From assembly GCF_900215625.1 (NCBI RefSeq), contig NZ_OBEK01000007.1, positions 1 to 64,000 of the forward strand: 64,000 nt of DNA, in the 5' to 3' direction. The notes beneath the pieces are model-generated. The model saw nothing but the letters and a program-made list of their open reading frames with translations, searched no databases and was not told where the DNA came from. The translations under genes and the position numbers were made by a program. This DNA comes from Terribacillus aidingensis (GTDB lineage Bacteria > Bacillota > Bacilli > Bacillales > Amphibacillaceae). Below are positions 1 to 9,914 of the stretch, piece after piece; positions within the stretch are counted from its first letter, which is position 1; each line of letters opens with the position of its first letter.

Positions 1-222
1 GAAAGAAACCGTTTAGAAACGGAAGGATAAGTAAGAGGCCGTAAAGGGGAACTTTCCCTTGAAGGGCTATTGCTTATACTGTAGTTTCTGGTTTCTGTAG
101 CTAGATCTCATAAGTAAGTCAACGCCAAAGACCAAGCACTCCGGTGCTTGGCAGCGCATGAGATGTAAAAGCATGAAGTTTCTTATCTAGTTTTGAGGGT
201 TCATTCAACCTGAATCTTTTAA
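1..222 (+). other. 23S-5S rRNA spacer
   Basis: No protein gene is seen, and the usual 3' end of 23S rRNA is not recognised, so the window probably opens inside the 23S-5S spacer. It contains an 8-bp hairpin (132-139 with 144-151) capped by a TCCG loop, a UNCG-type tetraloop. An outer 7-bp stem (105-111 with 158-164) encloses it. A small hairpin lies at 9-21. These look like processing structures of the rRNA precursor; that role is inferred. Confidence 0.6.
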
Positions 223-223
223 T

Positions 224-339
224 TGTCTGGTGGTAATAGCGAAGAGGTCACACCTGTTCCCATGCCGAACACAGCAGTTAAGCTCTTCAGCGCCGATGGT
301 AGTTGGGTTCGCCCTGCGAGAGTAGGACGCTGCCAGGCA
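224..339 (+). rRNA. rrf: 5S ribosomal RNA
   Basis: The internal run GCGAAGAGGTCACACC and later TTAAGCTCTTCAGCGCCGAT are the conserved core of Firmicutes 5S rRNA. The ends pair as helix I: TGTCTGG at 224-230 with CCAGGCA at 333-339. The length of about 116 nt is normal. It lies at the end of the rrn operon and just upstream of its terminator. The ends may be off by one or two bases, because the pairing can extend by one base (223 with 340). Confidence 0.96.
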
Positions 340-349
340 AGATGGAAGA

Positions 350-389
350 CTCCCGATGAGTTAGTTAATAACTTATCGGGAGCTTTTTT
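350..389 (+). terminator. rRNA operon intrinsic terminator
   Basis: A 14-bp stem (350-363 with 369-382, one G.U pair) with a 5-nt loop is followed by six T residues. It ends the rRNA transcript about 10 nt after the 5S rRNA. Confidence 0.92.
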
Positions 390-476
390 GTGTTGCTTCC
401 TATATACTTCTGTAACATATGCTCATACTTACTAGTTAAATTTCATATACTTCATAGAGAAAGAAGGGAATTTGAA

Positions 477-1172
477 ATGGAACATTTATTTAGTGATCAA
501 TCACTAACAGTAATGATGAAAATTATAATAGCAGTGTTTCTCTCCGGGGCAATTGGTATGGAGCGAGGAATGGGAAATCATCATGCAGGTTTGCGTACAC
601 ATATCTTGGTCGGAGTAGGATCCTGCCTCATGATGATTCTTTCCTTATATGGCTTTACAGCCTTTAGCGAAGAACATGGTTATGTTCAATTTGATCCTGC
701 TCGGATACCTTCTTATGTTATTAGCGGGATAGGGTTCTTAGGAGCAGGTACAATCATTGTAAATGGTTCAACGGTTAAGGGGCTCACAACAGCAGCATCT
801 GTCTGGACGGTGGCTGGACTGGGGTTAGTTATTGGAGCAGGTATGTATATGGAAGCTGTCTTTACAACGGTTCTTATTTTATTGATCTTAATCTTTCTAA
901 ATAACTTTGAGAAGATGTTTCTAGCGAATAAAAAACAGAAAGCATATCAGCTTGAGATTGAATTAGATAGAGATGAAACAGTCACACCAATCATGGAAGT
1001 ATTGGAAAGCCACCATCTAGCACTTGCCGATATGAAAATGAAAAAGCAACACGATGGTCGTAAAATGTTATATGTGGAGCTAGAAACACGGCAAGCATTA
1101 AATGAGATGAAGCTCTTTGAGGAATTAACAAACATACCTAATATACGCACCGTTAGTACTGTGAAAAGTTAA
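477..1172 (+). CDS. MgtC/SapB-family membrane protein
   Basis: This 231-residue protein belongs to the MgtC/SapB family, inner-membrane proteins linked in other bacteria to Mg2+ limitation and envelope homeostasis; its function here is not established. The N-terminal two thirds hold several hydrophobic segments with the family signatures SGAIGMERG and GIGFLGAGTI. The C-terminal about 70 residues are soluble and ACT-like. The ATG at 477 is chosen because AAGAAGGGAA lies about 8 nt upstream; a longer reading from 390 would begin inside the rRNA terminator tail and lacks a ribosome-binding site. It is a single-gene unit between two terminators. The family call is firm, the role is not. Confidence 0.88.
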   Translation: MEHLFSDQSLTVMMKIIIAVFLSGAIGMERGMGNHHAGLRTHILVGVGSCLMMILSLYGFTAFSEEHGYVQFDPARIPSYVISGIGFLGAGTIIVNGSTVKGLTTAASVWTVAGLGLVIGAGMYMEAVFTTVLILLILIFLNNFEKMFLANKKQKAYQLEIELDRDETVTPIMEVLESHHLALADMKMKKQHDGRKMLYVELETRQALNEMKLFEELTNIPNIRTVSTVKS

Positions 1173-1194
1173 AACCCTTTTGAGGGTTTTTTTT
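1171..1194 (+). terminator. Terminator after the mgtC-like gene
   Basis: AAAACCCT (1171-1178) pairs with AGGGTTTT (1183-1190) around a TTTG loop and runs into further T residues. The stop codon lies in the first arm. Confidence 0.88.
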
Positions 1195-1228
1195 CTGTTA
1201 TTCGAGGCTATCCTAGGAAGGAAGAGTT

Positions 1229-1276
1229 TTGCATTCCTCCTGCAAAGCGTATATAATAAAGTCAAAGATAGTCAAA
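1229..1276 (+). promoter_or_regulatory. Sigma-A promoter and CtsR operator
   Basis: TTGCAT (1229-1234) and TATAAT (1252-1257) are 17 bp apart. Directly downstream are two direct heptads AGTCAAA (1260-1266 and 1270-1276) three bases apart, the established CtsR operator pattern (A/GGTCAAA NAN A/GGTCAAA). A further GTCAAA follows at 1277-1282. The operator covers the expected transcription start, so CtsR should block its own operon until heat or protein stress inactivates it. Confidence 0.93.
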
Positions 1277-1300
1277 GTCAAAAGAAGGGAGGCGGCATGA

Positions 1301-1759
1301 GTGAGCAACATATCTGACATAATCGAAGCATACCTAAAGAACATCCTGCAATCTGCAGATGAACAGGAAGTGGAGATTAAGCGGAGTGAAGTAGCTAATC
1401 GTTTTCAGTGTGTGCCTTCCCAAATTAATTATGTTATCAAAACAAGATTCACTGTGGAAAAGGGCTATTTAGTTGAAAGTAAGCGCGGAGGCGGTGGCTA
1501 TATTCGTATTATTCGGGTAAAACACCATACAGCAGCAAGTTTGATAGACGAAGTAATTGCTATGGTCCAACCGCGTGTGGCGCAGCAAACAGCCAACAGT
1601 GTGATTGAAAGGCTGGCAGAAGAAAAGATCCTGACAGAGCGAGAAGCGAAGATTATGTTAAGAGCAACAAGCCGGGATACATTAGCCTTTCCGTTACCGC
1701 TTCGCGATGAGGTCAGGTCTCGTATCTTGGTATCAATGCTGACTGCTATTAAGTATTAG
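1301..1759 (+). CDS. ctsR: Class III heat-shock repressor CtsR
   Basis: CtsR is the DNA-binding repressor of clp genes and of its own operon; the McsB arginine kinase and ClpC control its activity and turnover. The 152-residue product has the N-terminal winged helix-turn-helix with the glycine-rich wing KRGGGGYIRI (about residues 60-70) that senses heat in the family, and a C-terminal dimerisation and degradation domain. The start is GTG at 1301, eight bases after GGGAGG; an ATG at 1297 is in another frame and stops quickly. It is the first gene of ctsR-mcsA-mcsB-clpC, with two CtsR boxes overlapping its promoter. Confidence 0.97.
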   Translation: MSNISDIIEAYLKNILQSADEQEVEIKRSEVANRFQCVPSQINYVIKTRFTVEKGYLVESKRGGGGYIRIIRVKHHTAASLIDEVIAMVQPRVAQQTANSVIERLAEEKILTEREAKIMLRATSRDTLAFPLPLRDEVRSRILVSMLTAIKY

Positions 1760-1780
1760 TCAGATAAGGAGGACGTCTTG

Positions 1781-2311
1781 ATGGAGTGCCAAGAATGTCA
1801 TAAAAGACCGGCAACCTTGCATTTGACAAATGTCATTAACGGTCAGAAAACGGAGATGCACGTATGCGAACAATGTGCAAAAGAGAATGGATATGTATCG
1901 TATGGTCAAGAGGGATATTCTTTGCATAACCTATTATCCGGCCTATTTCATATGAATCCTTCTTCTATCCAAGATCATAAACAGTTCTCCCAATCGTCTG
2001 CAGCTCATGCTTGTCCGAAATGCGGGCTGACTTATCATGAGTTCACTCGCGTAGGCAAATTTGGTTGTGCTTCCTGCTATGAAACTTTCGAAGATAACTT
2101 GAATCCAATATTTCGGCGTGTACACAGCGGAAACACAAAGCATGAAGGCAAGATACCAAAGCGAATGGGAAGCGGTATCGAGAAAAAACGCAAGATTGCA
2201 GCTTACCGGGAATCGATGCAGGAATACATTCAAGCGGAGGAATTTGAGAAGGCAGCAGAAATCCGCGATAAGATCCGTCTCCTGGAACAGCAAGAAGAGG
2301 AGGAAAGCTGA
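1781..2311 (+). CDS. mcsA: McsA, activator of the McsB arginine kinase
   Basis: McsA is a zinc-binding partner that activates McsB and helps regulate CtsR. Four CXXC pairs are visible: CQEC and CEQC near the N terminus, then CPKC and CASC, followed by a basic linker and a C-terminal UVR motif ([17 protein letters not shown]). The ATG at 1781 lies 8 nt after AAGGAGG; a TTG one codon earlier (1778) would be only 5 nt away. The stop overlaps the mcsB start (TGATG), suggesting translational coupling. Confidence 0.95.
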   Translation: MECQECHKRPATLHLTNVINGQKTEMHVCEQCAKENGYVSYGQEGYSLHNLLSGLFHMNPSSIQDHKQFSQSSAAHACPKCGLTYHEFTRVGKFGCASCYETFEDNLNPIFRRVHSGNTKHEGKIPKRMGSGIEKKRKIAAYRESMQEYIQAEEFEKAAEIRDKIRLLEQQEEEES

Positions 2312-3378
2312 TGTCGCTTGAGAACTTTATGAGTGATGCAATTAGTCCGTGGATGAAAGAAAATGGACCTGACTGCGATATTGTCATGAGCAGCCGTATC
2401 CGTCTTGCTCGTAATTTCGAGAATCGTTCCTTTCCGCTCATTGCCAAAGCAGAGGAGTTAGATGATGTACTCGAGTTCTTCCAGGAGAATTATCAAAATA
2501 CAGCTTTTAATCATCAGGGAGCGCTGCAGTTCATTCGTATAGCAGATCTCTCTCCGATAGAAAAGAAAGTACTTGTCGAAAAGCATCTGATTAGTCCGCA
2601 TTTAGCAGAACATGCGGAAGAGGCAGGAGTTTTGCTTTCTGAAAGCGAACAAGTCTCTATTATGGTAAATGAGGAAGACCATCTACGTATTCAGCTGTAC
2701 TTGCCAGGCTTTCAGCTGCAAAAAGCATTGAATAAAGCATTTGAAGTTGATGATTGGCTTGAGCAGAAAATAACCTACGCTTTCGATGAAGAAAGAGGTT
2801 ACCTGACTACCTGTCCAACAAACGTTGGTACGGGACTGAGAGCTTCGGTTATGATGCATCTGCCTGCTCTTACAATGACGCACCAAATGAACCGCTTGAC
2901 CCCGGCTATTAACCAGCTTGGTTTAGTCGTTCGCGGTATCTATGGGGAAGGAAGCGAAGCACAAGGCAATATCTATCAAATCTCTAACCAGATCACGCTG
3001 GGAAAATCAGAACAAGATATAGTAGAAGATCTGGAAAGTGTGGTAAGTCAGCTGATTGAACAAGAGCGGCAGGCACGCGAAACCTTAACCGAGGAATTGA
3101 GCATTCAGCTGGAGGATCGTATCTTCCGTTCCTATGGTACATTGCAGTACAGCCGGATTATCGAATCAAAGGAAGCTGCAACGTGTCTATCGGATGTTAG
3201 ACTAGGTATCGATCTTGGGTATATAGAAGATATGCCGCAATCTATACTTAATGAATTAATGGTATTGATTCAGCCAGGCTTCTTGCAGCGCTATGCGAAG
3301 CGAAGCTTGTCTGGCAGAGAAAGAGATGTATTACGTGCATCCCTTATTAGGGAAAGAATGCATTTAGAAAATAACTGA
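2311..3378 (+). CDS. mcsB: Protein arginine kinase McsB
   Basis: McsB phosphorylates arginines on CtsR and on misfolded proteins, marking them for ClpCP. The 355-residue product has the phosphagen-kinase-like catalytic fold: [10 protein letters not shown] near the N terminus binds ATP phosphate, and [18 protein letters not shown] carries the conserved Cys and Arg of the guanido-kinase active site. The length matches the family. It overlaps the stop codon of mcsA, and clpC follows after 22 bases. Confidence 0.97.
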   Translation: MSLENFMSDAISPWMKENGPDCDIVMSSRIRLARNFENRSFPLIAKAEELDDVLEFFQENYQNTAFNHQGALQFIRIADLSPIEKKVLVEKHLISPHLAEHAEEAGVLLSESEQVSIMVNEEDHLRIQLYLPGFQLQKALNKAFEVDDWLEQKITYAFDEERGYLTTCPTNVGTGLRASVMMHLPALTMTHQMNRLTPAINQLGLVVRGIYGEGSEAQGNIYQISNQITLGKSEQDIVEDLESVVSQLIEQERQARETLTEELSIQLEDRIFRSYGTLQYSRIIESKEAATCLSDVRLGIDLGYIEDMPQSILNELMVLIQPGFLQRYAKRSLSGRERDVLRASLIRERMHLENN

Positions 3379-3400
3379 GTGACCAAGGAGGAAATTTCCT

Positions 3401-5830
3401 ATGATGTTTGGACGCTTCACTGAAAGAGCACAGAAAGTCCTTGCGCTGGCACAAGAAGAAGCAGTGCGCCTAGGACATAACAATATCGGGACAGAGCACA
3501 TCCTATTAGGATTGGTAAGTGAAGGCGAAGGAATCGCCGCTAAGGCACTGTCTACTTTAGGATTAGAAACAGAACGTATTCAAGAAGAGGTTGAGCAGCT
3601 GATCGGCCGCGGCCAGAAGATTACTGGTACACCTTATTACACGCCGCGGGCAAAGAAAGTAATTGAGCTTTCTTTAGATGAGGCAAGAAAACTAGGACAT
3701 TCCTACGTCGGAACTGAACATATCCTTCTCGGCTTAATTCGTGAGGGTGAGGGCGTTGCCGCTCGTGTACTGAATAACCTAGGTGTCAGCTTGAATAAAG
3801 CCCGTCAGCAAGTGCTGCAGCTATTAGGCAGTAATGAGTCATCTGCCGGCAAACAGCGCGGAGGTCAGTCTGCCAGGGCGAATACGCCTACACTTGATTC
3901 TTTGGCACGTGACCTTACTGCTATTGCAAAAGAAGGCAATATTGATCCAGTTATCGGCCGTGAAAAAGAAATTGAGCGTGTTATCCAAGTTCTTAGCCGC
4001 CGGACAAAAAATAACCCAGTTTTAATCGGGGAGCCAGGTGTCGGTAAAACTGCTGTTGCTGAAGGACTAGCGCAGCAAATCATTAATAACGAAGTACCAG
4101 AGATTCTTCGTGACAAGCGCGTTATGACGCTCGATATGGGTACGGTTGTAGCCGGTACTAAATATCGCGGGGAATTTGAGGACCGTTTGAAGAAAGTAAT
4201 GGAGGAGATTCGCCAAGCGGGGAATATTATCCTCTTCATCGATGAACTGCATACACTAATCGGAGCAGGCGGAGCAGAAGGAGCAATCGATGCTTCCAAC
4301 ATCCTGAAGCCTTCTTTGGCCCGCGGAGAATTGCAGTGTATTGGTGCTACTACTTTAGATGAATACCGAAAATATATCGAAAAAGACGCTGCGTTGGAAC
4401 GACGCTTCCAGCCAATCCAAGTAGATGAGCCATCTGTCGACGAATCCATTCAGATTTTAACTGGCTTGCGCGACCGTTATGAAGCGCATCACCGCGTAAC
4501 AATTACAGATGAGGCCATTAGAGCAGCAGCTGAATTTTCCGATCGTTATATTACGGATCGTTTCCTGCCGGATAAAGCAATTGATTTAATTGATGAAGCA
4601 GGTTCGAAAGTACGTCTTCGTTCTTATACAGCTCCGCCGAATCTGAAAGAGCTTGAGCAGAAGTTAGAAGAAGTTCGCAAAGAGAAAGATGCAGCTGTGC
4701 AAAGCCAGGAATTTGAAAAAGCGGCTTCCTTGCGTGATACAGAGCAGCGTCTGCGCGATCAGCTGGATGAGACAAAGGATCAATGGAAAGAAAAGCAAGG
4801 ACAGGAAAGCAGTGAGGTAACAGTTGAAGATATCGCTTCTGTTGTGTCTATCTGGACTGGTGTACCTGTTGCAAGACTTACGAAGGATGAATCGGAGCGG
4901 TTGCTTAATATGGAGCAGACGCTGCATGGACGTGTGATCGGTCAGGAAGAAGCTGTACTGGCAATTTCCAAAGCAATTCGCCGTGCAAGAGCTGGACTGA
5001 AAGATCCGAAGCGTCCAATCGGTTCCTTTATCTTCCTTGGACCAACTGGTGTCGGTAAAACGGAATTGGCACGTGCGCTGGCAGATACAATGTTCGGTGA
5101 TGAAGATGCAATGATTCGTATCGACATGTCTGAGTATATGGAACGTCATTCCACTGCACGTTTGGTTGGTTCTCCTCCAGGCTATGTAGGCTATGAAGAA
5201 GGCGGACAGCTAACAGAGAAGGTACGCCGTAAACCGTATTCTGTTGTTTTGCTTGATGAAGTTGAAAAAGCACACCCAGAAGTATTCAATATCCTGCTTC
5301 AAGTGCTGGAAGATGGCCGATTGACTGATTCCAAAGGGCGTCTGGTTGATTTCCGTAATACGGTATTGATTATGACATCCAACGTTGGTGCAAGTGAATT
5401 GAAACGCAGCAGATCACTTGGCTTCGCAATGGATGAAGCAGATTCAAACTTTAAAGATATGAAAGCTAAAGTTACAGAGGAATTGAAAAAGGCTTTCCGT
5501 CCGGAATTCCTTAACCGTATTGATGAAACAATTGTGTTCCATCCGCTTGAGAAGAAGCACATGAAGGACATTGTGACTTTGATGACAGAGCAGCTTAAGA
5601 AACGTCTTGCACAGCAGGAGATTGAGTTCACACTCACAGATGCTGTTATTGAAAAGATTGCTAATGAAGGATTTGATCCGGAATACGGTGCCAGACCGCT
5701 CCGCCGGGCAATCCAAAAGCATATAGAGGATCTGTTATCGGAGGAATTGCTGCGTGAGAATATTAGCATGGGGCAACAAGTGAATATTGATGTAGATAAA
5801 GACGGTAAGTATGTCGTAACAGGCAAATAG
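3401..5830 (+). CDS. clpC: AAA+ unfoldase ClpC
   Basis: ClpC unfolds substrates and feeds them to the ClpP peptidase, with adaptors such as MecA and McsB. The 809-residue protein shows two Clp N repeats (about 1-145), a first AAA+ module with Walker A GEPGVGKT (about 210-217) and Walker B IDELHT (about 280-285), a UVR-bearing middle domain (about 418-455), and a second AAA+ module with GPTGVGKTE (about 547-555). The VGF tripeptide used for ClpP docking appears as LGF in SRSLGFAMD. The start has a strong AAGGAGG. It is the last gene of the CtsR operon and is followed by a terminator. Confidence 0.98.
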   Translation: MMFGRFTERAQKVLALAQEEAVRLGHNNIGTEHILLGLVSEGEGIAAKALSTLGLETERIQEEVEQLIGRGQKITGTPYYTPRAKKVIELSLDEARKLGHSYVGTEHILLGLIREGEGVAARVLNNLGVSLNKARQQVLQLLGSNESSAGKQRGGQSARANTPTLDSLARDLTAIAKEGNIDPVIGREKEIERVIQVLSRRTKNNPVLIGEPGVGKTAVAEGLAQQIINNEVPEILRDKRVMTLDMGTVVAGTKYRGEFEDRLKKVMEEIRQAGNIILFIDELHTLIGAGGAEGAIDASNILKPSLARGELQCIGATTLDEYRKYIEKDAALERRFQPIQVDEPSVDESIQILTGLRDRYEAHHRVTITDEAIRAAAEFSDRYITDRFLPDKAIDLIDEAGSKVRLRSYTAPPNLKELEQKLEEVRKEKDAAVQSQEFEKAASLRDTEQRLRDQLDETKDQWKEKQGQESSEVTVEDIASVVSIWTGVPVARLTKDESERLLNMEQTLHGRVIGQEEAVLAISKAIRRARAGLKDPKRPIGSFIFLGPTGVGKTELARALADTMFGDEDAMIRIDMSEYMERHSTARLVGSPPGYVGYEEGGQLTEKVRRKPYSVVLLDEVEKAHPEVFNILLQVLEDGRLTDSKGRLVDFRNTVLIMTSNVGASELKRSRSLGFAMDEADSNFKDMKAKVTEELKKAFRPEFLNRIDETIVFHPLEKKHMKDIVTLMTEQLKKRLAQQEIEFTLTDAVIEKIANEGFDPEYGARPLRRAIQKHIEDLLSEELLRENISMGQQVNIDVDKDGKYVVTGK

Positions 5831-5836
5831 TGAATA

Positions 5837-5863
5837 GGGAGGTGTTTTTCGCCTCCCTTTTTT
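5837..5863 (+). terminator. Terminator after clpC
   Basis: GGGAGG (5837-5842) pairs with CCTCCC (5852-5857), with a 9-nt loop and six T residues after the stem. It closes the CtsR operon and separates it from radA. Confidence 0.85.
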
Positions 5864-5968
5864 ACTTTATTGTGTAATTTTTTCTATAATAAATAATTTG
5901 ATTGATATATTTCTGTAACTTTTGTGCCGTAATTATCGTATAAAATGATGAAGAAGGATTTGATAGGC

Positions 5969-7345
5969 TTGGCAAAACGTAAGACAAAGTATGTATGTCA
6001 GGAATGTGGATATGAATCTGCAAAATGGATGGGTAAATGTCCGAGCTGCGGTAATTGGAACACATTTACCGAGGAAGTTGTAACACCAGCAGGCAGCGGC
6101 GCATTTCGGCATTCCGCAACGTCAACCACAGCGGCAAAGCCGCAATCTATTACAGCAATTCATTCCGAAAAGGAACCGCGAGTTACGACAAACCTGCCAG
6201 AATTTAACCGGGTCCTTGGAGGCGGAATTGTGCCGGGGTCACTTGTGTTAGTCGGAGGAGATCCTGGTATCGGTAAATCCACTTTACTTCTGCAAGTGAG
6301 TGCGCAGCTTGCAGAGAAGGAATTGCCTGTTCTGTATATATCGGGGGAGGAATCAGCTCGCCAGACGAAATTACGGGCCGATCGGCTTGGTGTGAAGGCG
6401 GATGAGCTGTATGTTCTATCTGAGACAAACCTTCAGGATATTGTTCGGCATATTGAGGAGATAAAGCCTGCTTTCGTTGTTGTCGATTCCATTCAAACGG
6501 TGTATCGAGAAGAAGTGACGAGCGCACCGGGCAGTGTGTCTCAAGTGCGGGAATCAACGAGTGAGCTGATGCGGGTTGCGAAAACGAACGGTATACCAAT
6601 CTTTCTTGTTGGCCATGTGACCAAGGAAGGTGCTATTGCAGGTCCGAGACTGCTAGAGCATATGGTAGATGCAGTGCTTTACTTTGAAGGAGAGCGTCAC
6701 CATACATTCCGGATATTACGCAGTGTAAAAAACCGATTTGGAAGTACAAATGAAATGGGCATCTTCGAGATGAAAGAAGAGGGTCTGCGCGAAGTTACCA
6801 ATCCTTCTGAGATATTCTTAGAAGAGCGTTCACAGGGAGCTGCAGGTTCTACGGTTGTAGCCTCGATGGAAGGGACAAGACCTGTACTTGTTGAGATTCA
6901 GGCGCTCATCTCACCAACTAGTTTTGGTAATCCTCGCCGAATGGCTACCGGTACCGATCATAACCGCGTTCCATTGCTAATGGCAGTGCTGGAGAAGCGG
7001 GTTGGTCTTATGCTACAAAATCAAGATGCCTATGTAAAAGTTGCCGGCGGAATGCGTTTGGATGAACCAGCTATTGATTTAGCGGTGGCGGCAAGCATTG
7101 CATCCAGTTTTAAGGACAAGCCAACCAAGCCAGATGATGTACTGATTGGAGAAGTAGGTTTGACTGGAGAGGTAAGACGTGTTTCCCGAATTGAACAGCG
7201 TGTGCAAGAAGCAGCTAAGCTTGGGTTCAAGCGTGCCATTGTGCCAAAAAAGAATTTAGATGGCTGGACAACGCCGTCAGGGATTAAAGTTGTCGGTGTG
7301 AACTCTGTAAGTGAAGCTTTGCGGATTGTGCTGGGAGAGGATTAA
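5969..7345 (+). CDS. radA: DNA repair protein RadA
   Basis: RadA (Sms) is a hexameric ATP-dependent helicase that drives branch migration during recombination and transformation. It has an N-terminal C4 zinc finger (C10, C13, C24, C27), a RecA-like core with Walker [10 protein letters not shown] (about 96-104), the family KNRFGS motif and a C-terminal Lon-protease-like domain. TTG 5969 is preferred: AGAAGGAT lies about 9 nt upstream and the 458-residue length equals that of B. subtilis RadA. An in-frame ATG at 5945 directly follows a TATAAA sequence and has no ribosome-binding site. In B. subtilis disA follows radA; here it does not. Confidence 0.95.
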   Translation: MAKRKTKYVCQECGYESAKWMGKCPSCGNWNTFTEEVVTPAGSGAFRHSATSTTAAKPQSITAIHSEKEPRVTTNLPEFNRVLGGGIVPGSLVLVGGDPGIGKSTLLLQVSAQLAEKELPVLYISGEESARQTKLRADRLGVKADELYVLSETNLQDIVRHIEEIKPAFVVVDSIQTVYREEVTSAPGSVSQVRESTSELMRVAKTNGIPIFLVGHVTKEGAIAGPRLLEHMVDAVLYFEGERHHTFRILRSVKNRFGSTNEMGIFEMKEEGLREVTNPSEIFLEERSQGAAGSTVVASMEGTRPVLVEIQALISPTSFGNPRRMATGTDHNRVPLLMAVLEKRVGLMLQNQDAYVKVAGGMRLDEPAIDLAVAASIASSFKDKPTKPDDVLIGEVGLTGEVRRVSRIEQRVQEAAKLGFKRAIVPKKNLDGWTTPSGIKVVGVNSVSEALRIVLGED

Positions 7346-7369
7346 CCTCTCCTGATTATGGAGTAATTT

Positions 7370-7399
7370 TTGACACAATCTCTATAACTATGCTACTAT
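7370..7399 (+). promoter_or_regulatory. Sigma-A promoter before yacL
   Basis: TTGACA (7370-7375) and TACTAT (7394-7399) are 18 bp apart. Just upstream, GGAGAGG (7334-7340) pairs with CCTCTCC (7346-7352) around the radA stop codon; with no adjacent T-run it is a weak terminator candidate at best. The promoter gives yacL and the genes after it a start independent of radA. Confidence 0.75.
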
Positions 7400-7517
7400 G
7401 TAATGTTTCCTAAATTGACGGAAAGTCTAAAACATGCTACCGTTAAACTGCAATTATTTATTTTTACGTCTAATATATTTTATTTCAGGCAATACTTTCT
7501 GTTAGGAGGTGACAGTA

Positions 7518-8627
7518 ATGTTAAAGCGTATCGTGCAATTATTTATTATCGTTGCAGGTGGTATGATCGGATTCATCTATATCCCAAATCTTATGGATTT
7601 AGTGAACACTGCTAACATTGGTTGGCTTGATTCTCCGATTGTAGGTTTAATTGGCGGAGCTATTCTATTATTCTTATTACTGTTCTGGGTGGTTGACTAT
7701 ATTGTCGGGTTCATCCACTGGGTGGAGGACTCACTCGTTAAGACACCAGCTGCTGATTTGTTCTTTGGCAGCGTCGGTCTCATCATTGGATTGGTCGTAG
7801 CGTATTTGATCACAATACCTATTCAAGGAATTAATTTTGTGTTAGTTTCGGAAGTCTTGCCGCTATTCGTTACGATCTTCCTGGGCTATATTGGGTTCCA
7901 AGTCGGTTTTAAACGCCGGGATGAGTTCCTCAATATGATGACTTTGCCGAAGAAAGACAGGAAGAAGGCAACAGATGAGTTAGACGAGCGGGATGATAAA
8001 GAGGCAGCAATTCAGCCTAAATCTAAACTGCTGGATACAAGCGTTATAATTGATGGGCGTATCGCGGATATTTGTGAAACGAATTTCTTGGAAGGTACCA
8101 TTGTTATTCCGCAGTTTGTGTTGAATGAATTGCAGCATATTGCAGATTCATCTGATGCATTGAAGCGTAACCGCGGCCGCCGTGGCTTGGATGTTTTGAA
8201 CCGTATCCAGAAAGACATGCCAGGAGTACAAGTAGAATTTTACGAAGGTGATTTTGAGGATATTCCCGAAGTAGATTCCAAACTGGTGAAATTGGCTAAA
8301 GTACTAAATGGTATTGTTGTAACAAATGATTTTAACTTGAATAAGGTATGTGAGTTCCAGAACGTTCCGGTACTGAATATTAATGACTTGGCCAATGCTG
8401 TAAAGCCGGTAGTCATTCCGGGTGAGGAACTGACTGTCCAAGTAATTAAGGATGGTAAAGAGCATAACCAAGGTGTTGCGTACTTGGATGATGGTACGAT
8501 GATTGTTGTCGAAGAAGGAAAGAATTATATCGGCAAGACAATTGAAGTGCTAATTACGAGTGTCTTGCAGACATCTGCAGGTCGAATGATCTTTGCGAAG
8601 CCGAAATTACTTGAAAAAGCATTGTAA
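7518..8627 (+). CDS. yacL: PIN/TRAM-domain membrane protein YacL
   Basis: YacL-family proteins join an N-terminal membrane region to a cytoplasmic PIN nuclease-like domain and a C-terminal TRAM (OB-fold) domain; their role is unknown. Four hydrophobic segments fill the first about 140 residues. The PIN domain begins at LLDTSVIIDGRI (D173 is the first acidic residue), with ELQHI, and ends near VTNDFNL. The TRAM domain covers about the last 60 residues. The ATG at 7518 is chosen because AGGAGGTGA sits about 6 nt upstream; a GTG at 7509 lies inside that ribosome-binding site. B. subtilis has disA between radA and this gene. Confidence 0.92.
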   Translation: MLKRIVQLFIIVAGGMIGFIYIPNLMDLVNTANIGWLDSPIVGLIGGAILLFLLLFWVVDYIVGFIHWVEDSLVKTPAADLFFGSVGLIIGLVVAYLITIPIQGINFVLVSEVLPLFVTIFLGYIGFQVGFKRRDEFLNMMTLPKKDRKKATDELDERDDKEAAIQPKSKLLDTSVIIDGRIADICETNFLEGTIVIPQFVLNELQHIADSSDALKRNRGRRGLDVLNRIQKDMPGVQVEFYEGDFEDIPEVDSKLVKLAKVLNGIVVTNDFNLNKVCEFQNVPVLNINDLANAVKPVVIPGEELTVQVIKDGKEHNQGVAYLDDGTMIVVEEGKNYIGKTIEVLITSVLQTSAGRMIFAKPKLLEKAL

Positions 8628-8652
8628 AAAAGTATAACATGATAGAAGTAGA

Positions 8653-8688
8653 CAAAAGTGATAACATGGGATGTTATCGCTTTTGTTT
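8653..8688 (+). terminator. Hairpin terminator between yacL and ispD
   Basis: A 15-bp inverted repeat (8653-8667 with 8671-8685) carries one T.G pairing and a GGG loop, and ends in CTTTTGTTT. It could act as a terminator, or as a partial one that lets some transcription into ispD; no clear ispD promoter was found in the remaining about 30 bases. Confidence 0.7.
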
Positions 8689-8719
8689 GGATTCGACATA
8701 ATATAAGGCGGTAAAGTAG

Positions 8720-9397
8720 ATGTATTATCAAGCTATCGTGTTAGCTGCCGGGCAAGGTAAACGCATGCAGGCAGGCCATAATAAACAATTCCTCACAATC
8801 GGGCAAAAGCCGCTCATTGTGCATACGCTGACGGTTTTCGACAAGGATCCTTGGTGTGAATCAATTACACTTGTTGTCAGTAAAGCTGATAAGGAGTTGA
8901 TGGCAGAGGTTCTCACATCCCAGCTCTGGGCCACAGCTATCAATATGGCTGATGGCGGAAGTGAGCGCCAAGAGAGTGTTTTAATGGGGCTGGAAGCTTT
9001 GCCTAAAAATAATGGTATGGTTTTCATACACGATGGTGCGCGTCCGTTTGTCACAGTTGAAAGGCTCCATGCACTCGCTGAGGCTTGTCAGCAGCATCAA
9101 GCTGCCTTGCTGGCAGTACCAGTGACGGATACGATCAAAGTTCGACGGGGAAACCGGCTGGAGACGATGGACCGTGGGTTATTGTGGGCAGCACAAACAC
9201 CGCAAGCCTTTGATTATCAGTTGATTTATGATGCGCATGTAGCGGCAAAAGCAGATGGAGTACTTGGAACAGATGATGCTTCACTGGTAGAACGTCTCGA
9301 GCGCGATGTATTCATCGTAGAAGGCAGCTATGATAATATAAAGCTGACAACGCCAGAAGATTTATATAAAGCAGAGGCTTACTTAAACGGTAAATAA
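8720..9397 (+). CDS. ispD: 2-C-methyl-D-erythritol 4-phosphate cytidylyltransferase
   Basis: IspD transfers CMP from CTP to methylerythritol 4-phosphate, the third step of the MEP isoprenoid pathway. The 225-residue product begins with the nucleotidyltransferase loop VLAAGQGKRM (about residues 7-16). It contains HDGARPF, the family metal/substrate motif, and TDDASLVE near the C terminus. The ribosome-binding site (AAGGCGG) is moderate and about 10 nt from the ATG. ispF follows after 15 bases, so the two pathway steps are co-expressed. Confidence 0.96.
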   Translation: MYYQAIVLAAGQGKRMQAGHNKQFLTIGQKPLIVHTLTVFDKDPWCESITLVVSKADKELMAEVLTSQLWATAINMADGGSERQESVLMGLEALPKNNGMVFIHDGARPFVTVERLHALAEACQQHQAALLAVPVTDTIKVRRGNRLETMDRGLLWAAQTPQAFDYQLIYDAHVAAKADGVLGTDDASLVERLERDVFIVEGSYDNIKLTTPEDLYKAEAYLNGK

Positions 9398-9412
9398 AGC
9401 GAGGGTCACATA

Positions 9413-9889
9413 ATGTTTCGTATTGGACAAGGATTTGATGTACATGCATTTGCAGAAGACAGACCGTGTATTATCGGCGGGATTACCATTCCGTACGAAT
9501 TAGGACTGCTTGGCCATTCAGATGCAGATGTACTATTACATACAATAGCAGATGCTTGCCTAGGTGCATTGGCGCTAGGTGATATAGGCAAACATTTCCC
9601 GGATACCGATCCGGCTTTCAAAGATGCAGATTCTGAAGTATTGCTGCGCCATGTGTGGCAGCTTGTAAAAGAGAAAGGGTTCAAACTGGGGAACCTCGAC
9701 TGTACAGTTATTGCTCAGGCACCGAAAATGGCGCCGTACATCGACCAGATTCGTGAAAATGTAGCAAGCATGCTTGAAGCAGAACCTGATCAAATTAATG
9801 TAAAAGCAACAACAACAGAAAAACTAGGATTTACTGGACGCAAGGAAGGAATCGCTGCGCAAGCTGTTGTCCTTCTTCAGCAAGCCTAA
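9413..9889 (+). CDS. ispF: 2-C-methyl-D-erythritol 2,4-cyclodiphosphate synthase
   Basis: IspF cyclises CDP-methylerythritol 2-phosphate, releasing CMP, in the MEP pathway. At 158 residues it has the usual length. The N-terminal GQGFDVHAF supplies the zinc ligands Asp and His, [14 protein letters not shown] supplies the third ligand and substrate contacts, and [17 protein letters not shown] binds the cytidine. It follows ispD, and gltX begins 25 bases downstream. Confidence 0.97.
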   Translation: MFRIGQGFDVHAFAEDRPCIIGGITIPYELGLLGHSDADVLLHTIADACLGALALGDIGKHFPDTDPAFKDADSEVLLRHVWQLVKEKGFKLGNLDCTVIAQAPKMAPYIDQIRENVASMLEAEPDQINVKATTTEKLGFTGRKEGIAAQAVVLLQQA

Positions 9890-9914
9890 CTTAAAACAAA
9901 AGGGAGTAATTCTA

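Noticed and set aside
1943-2447. Minus-strand readings over mcsA and mcsB
   Set aside because: They are shadows of conserved genes, without ribosome-binding sites.
4664-5149. 161-codon reading on the minus strand of clpC
   Set aside because: It is antisense to a well-conserved gene and arises from that gene's codon bias.
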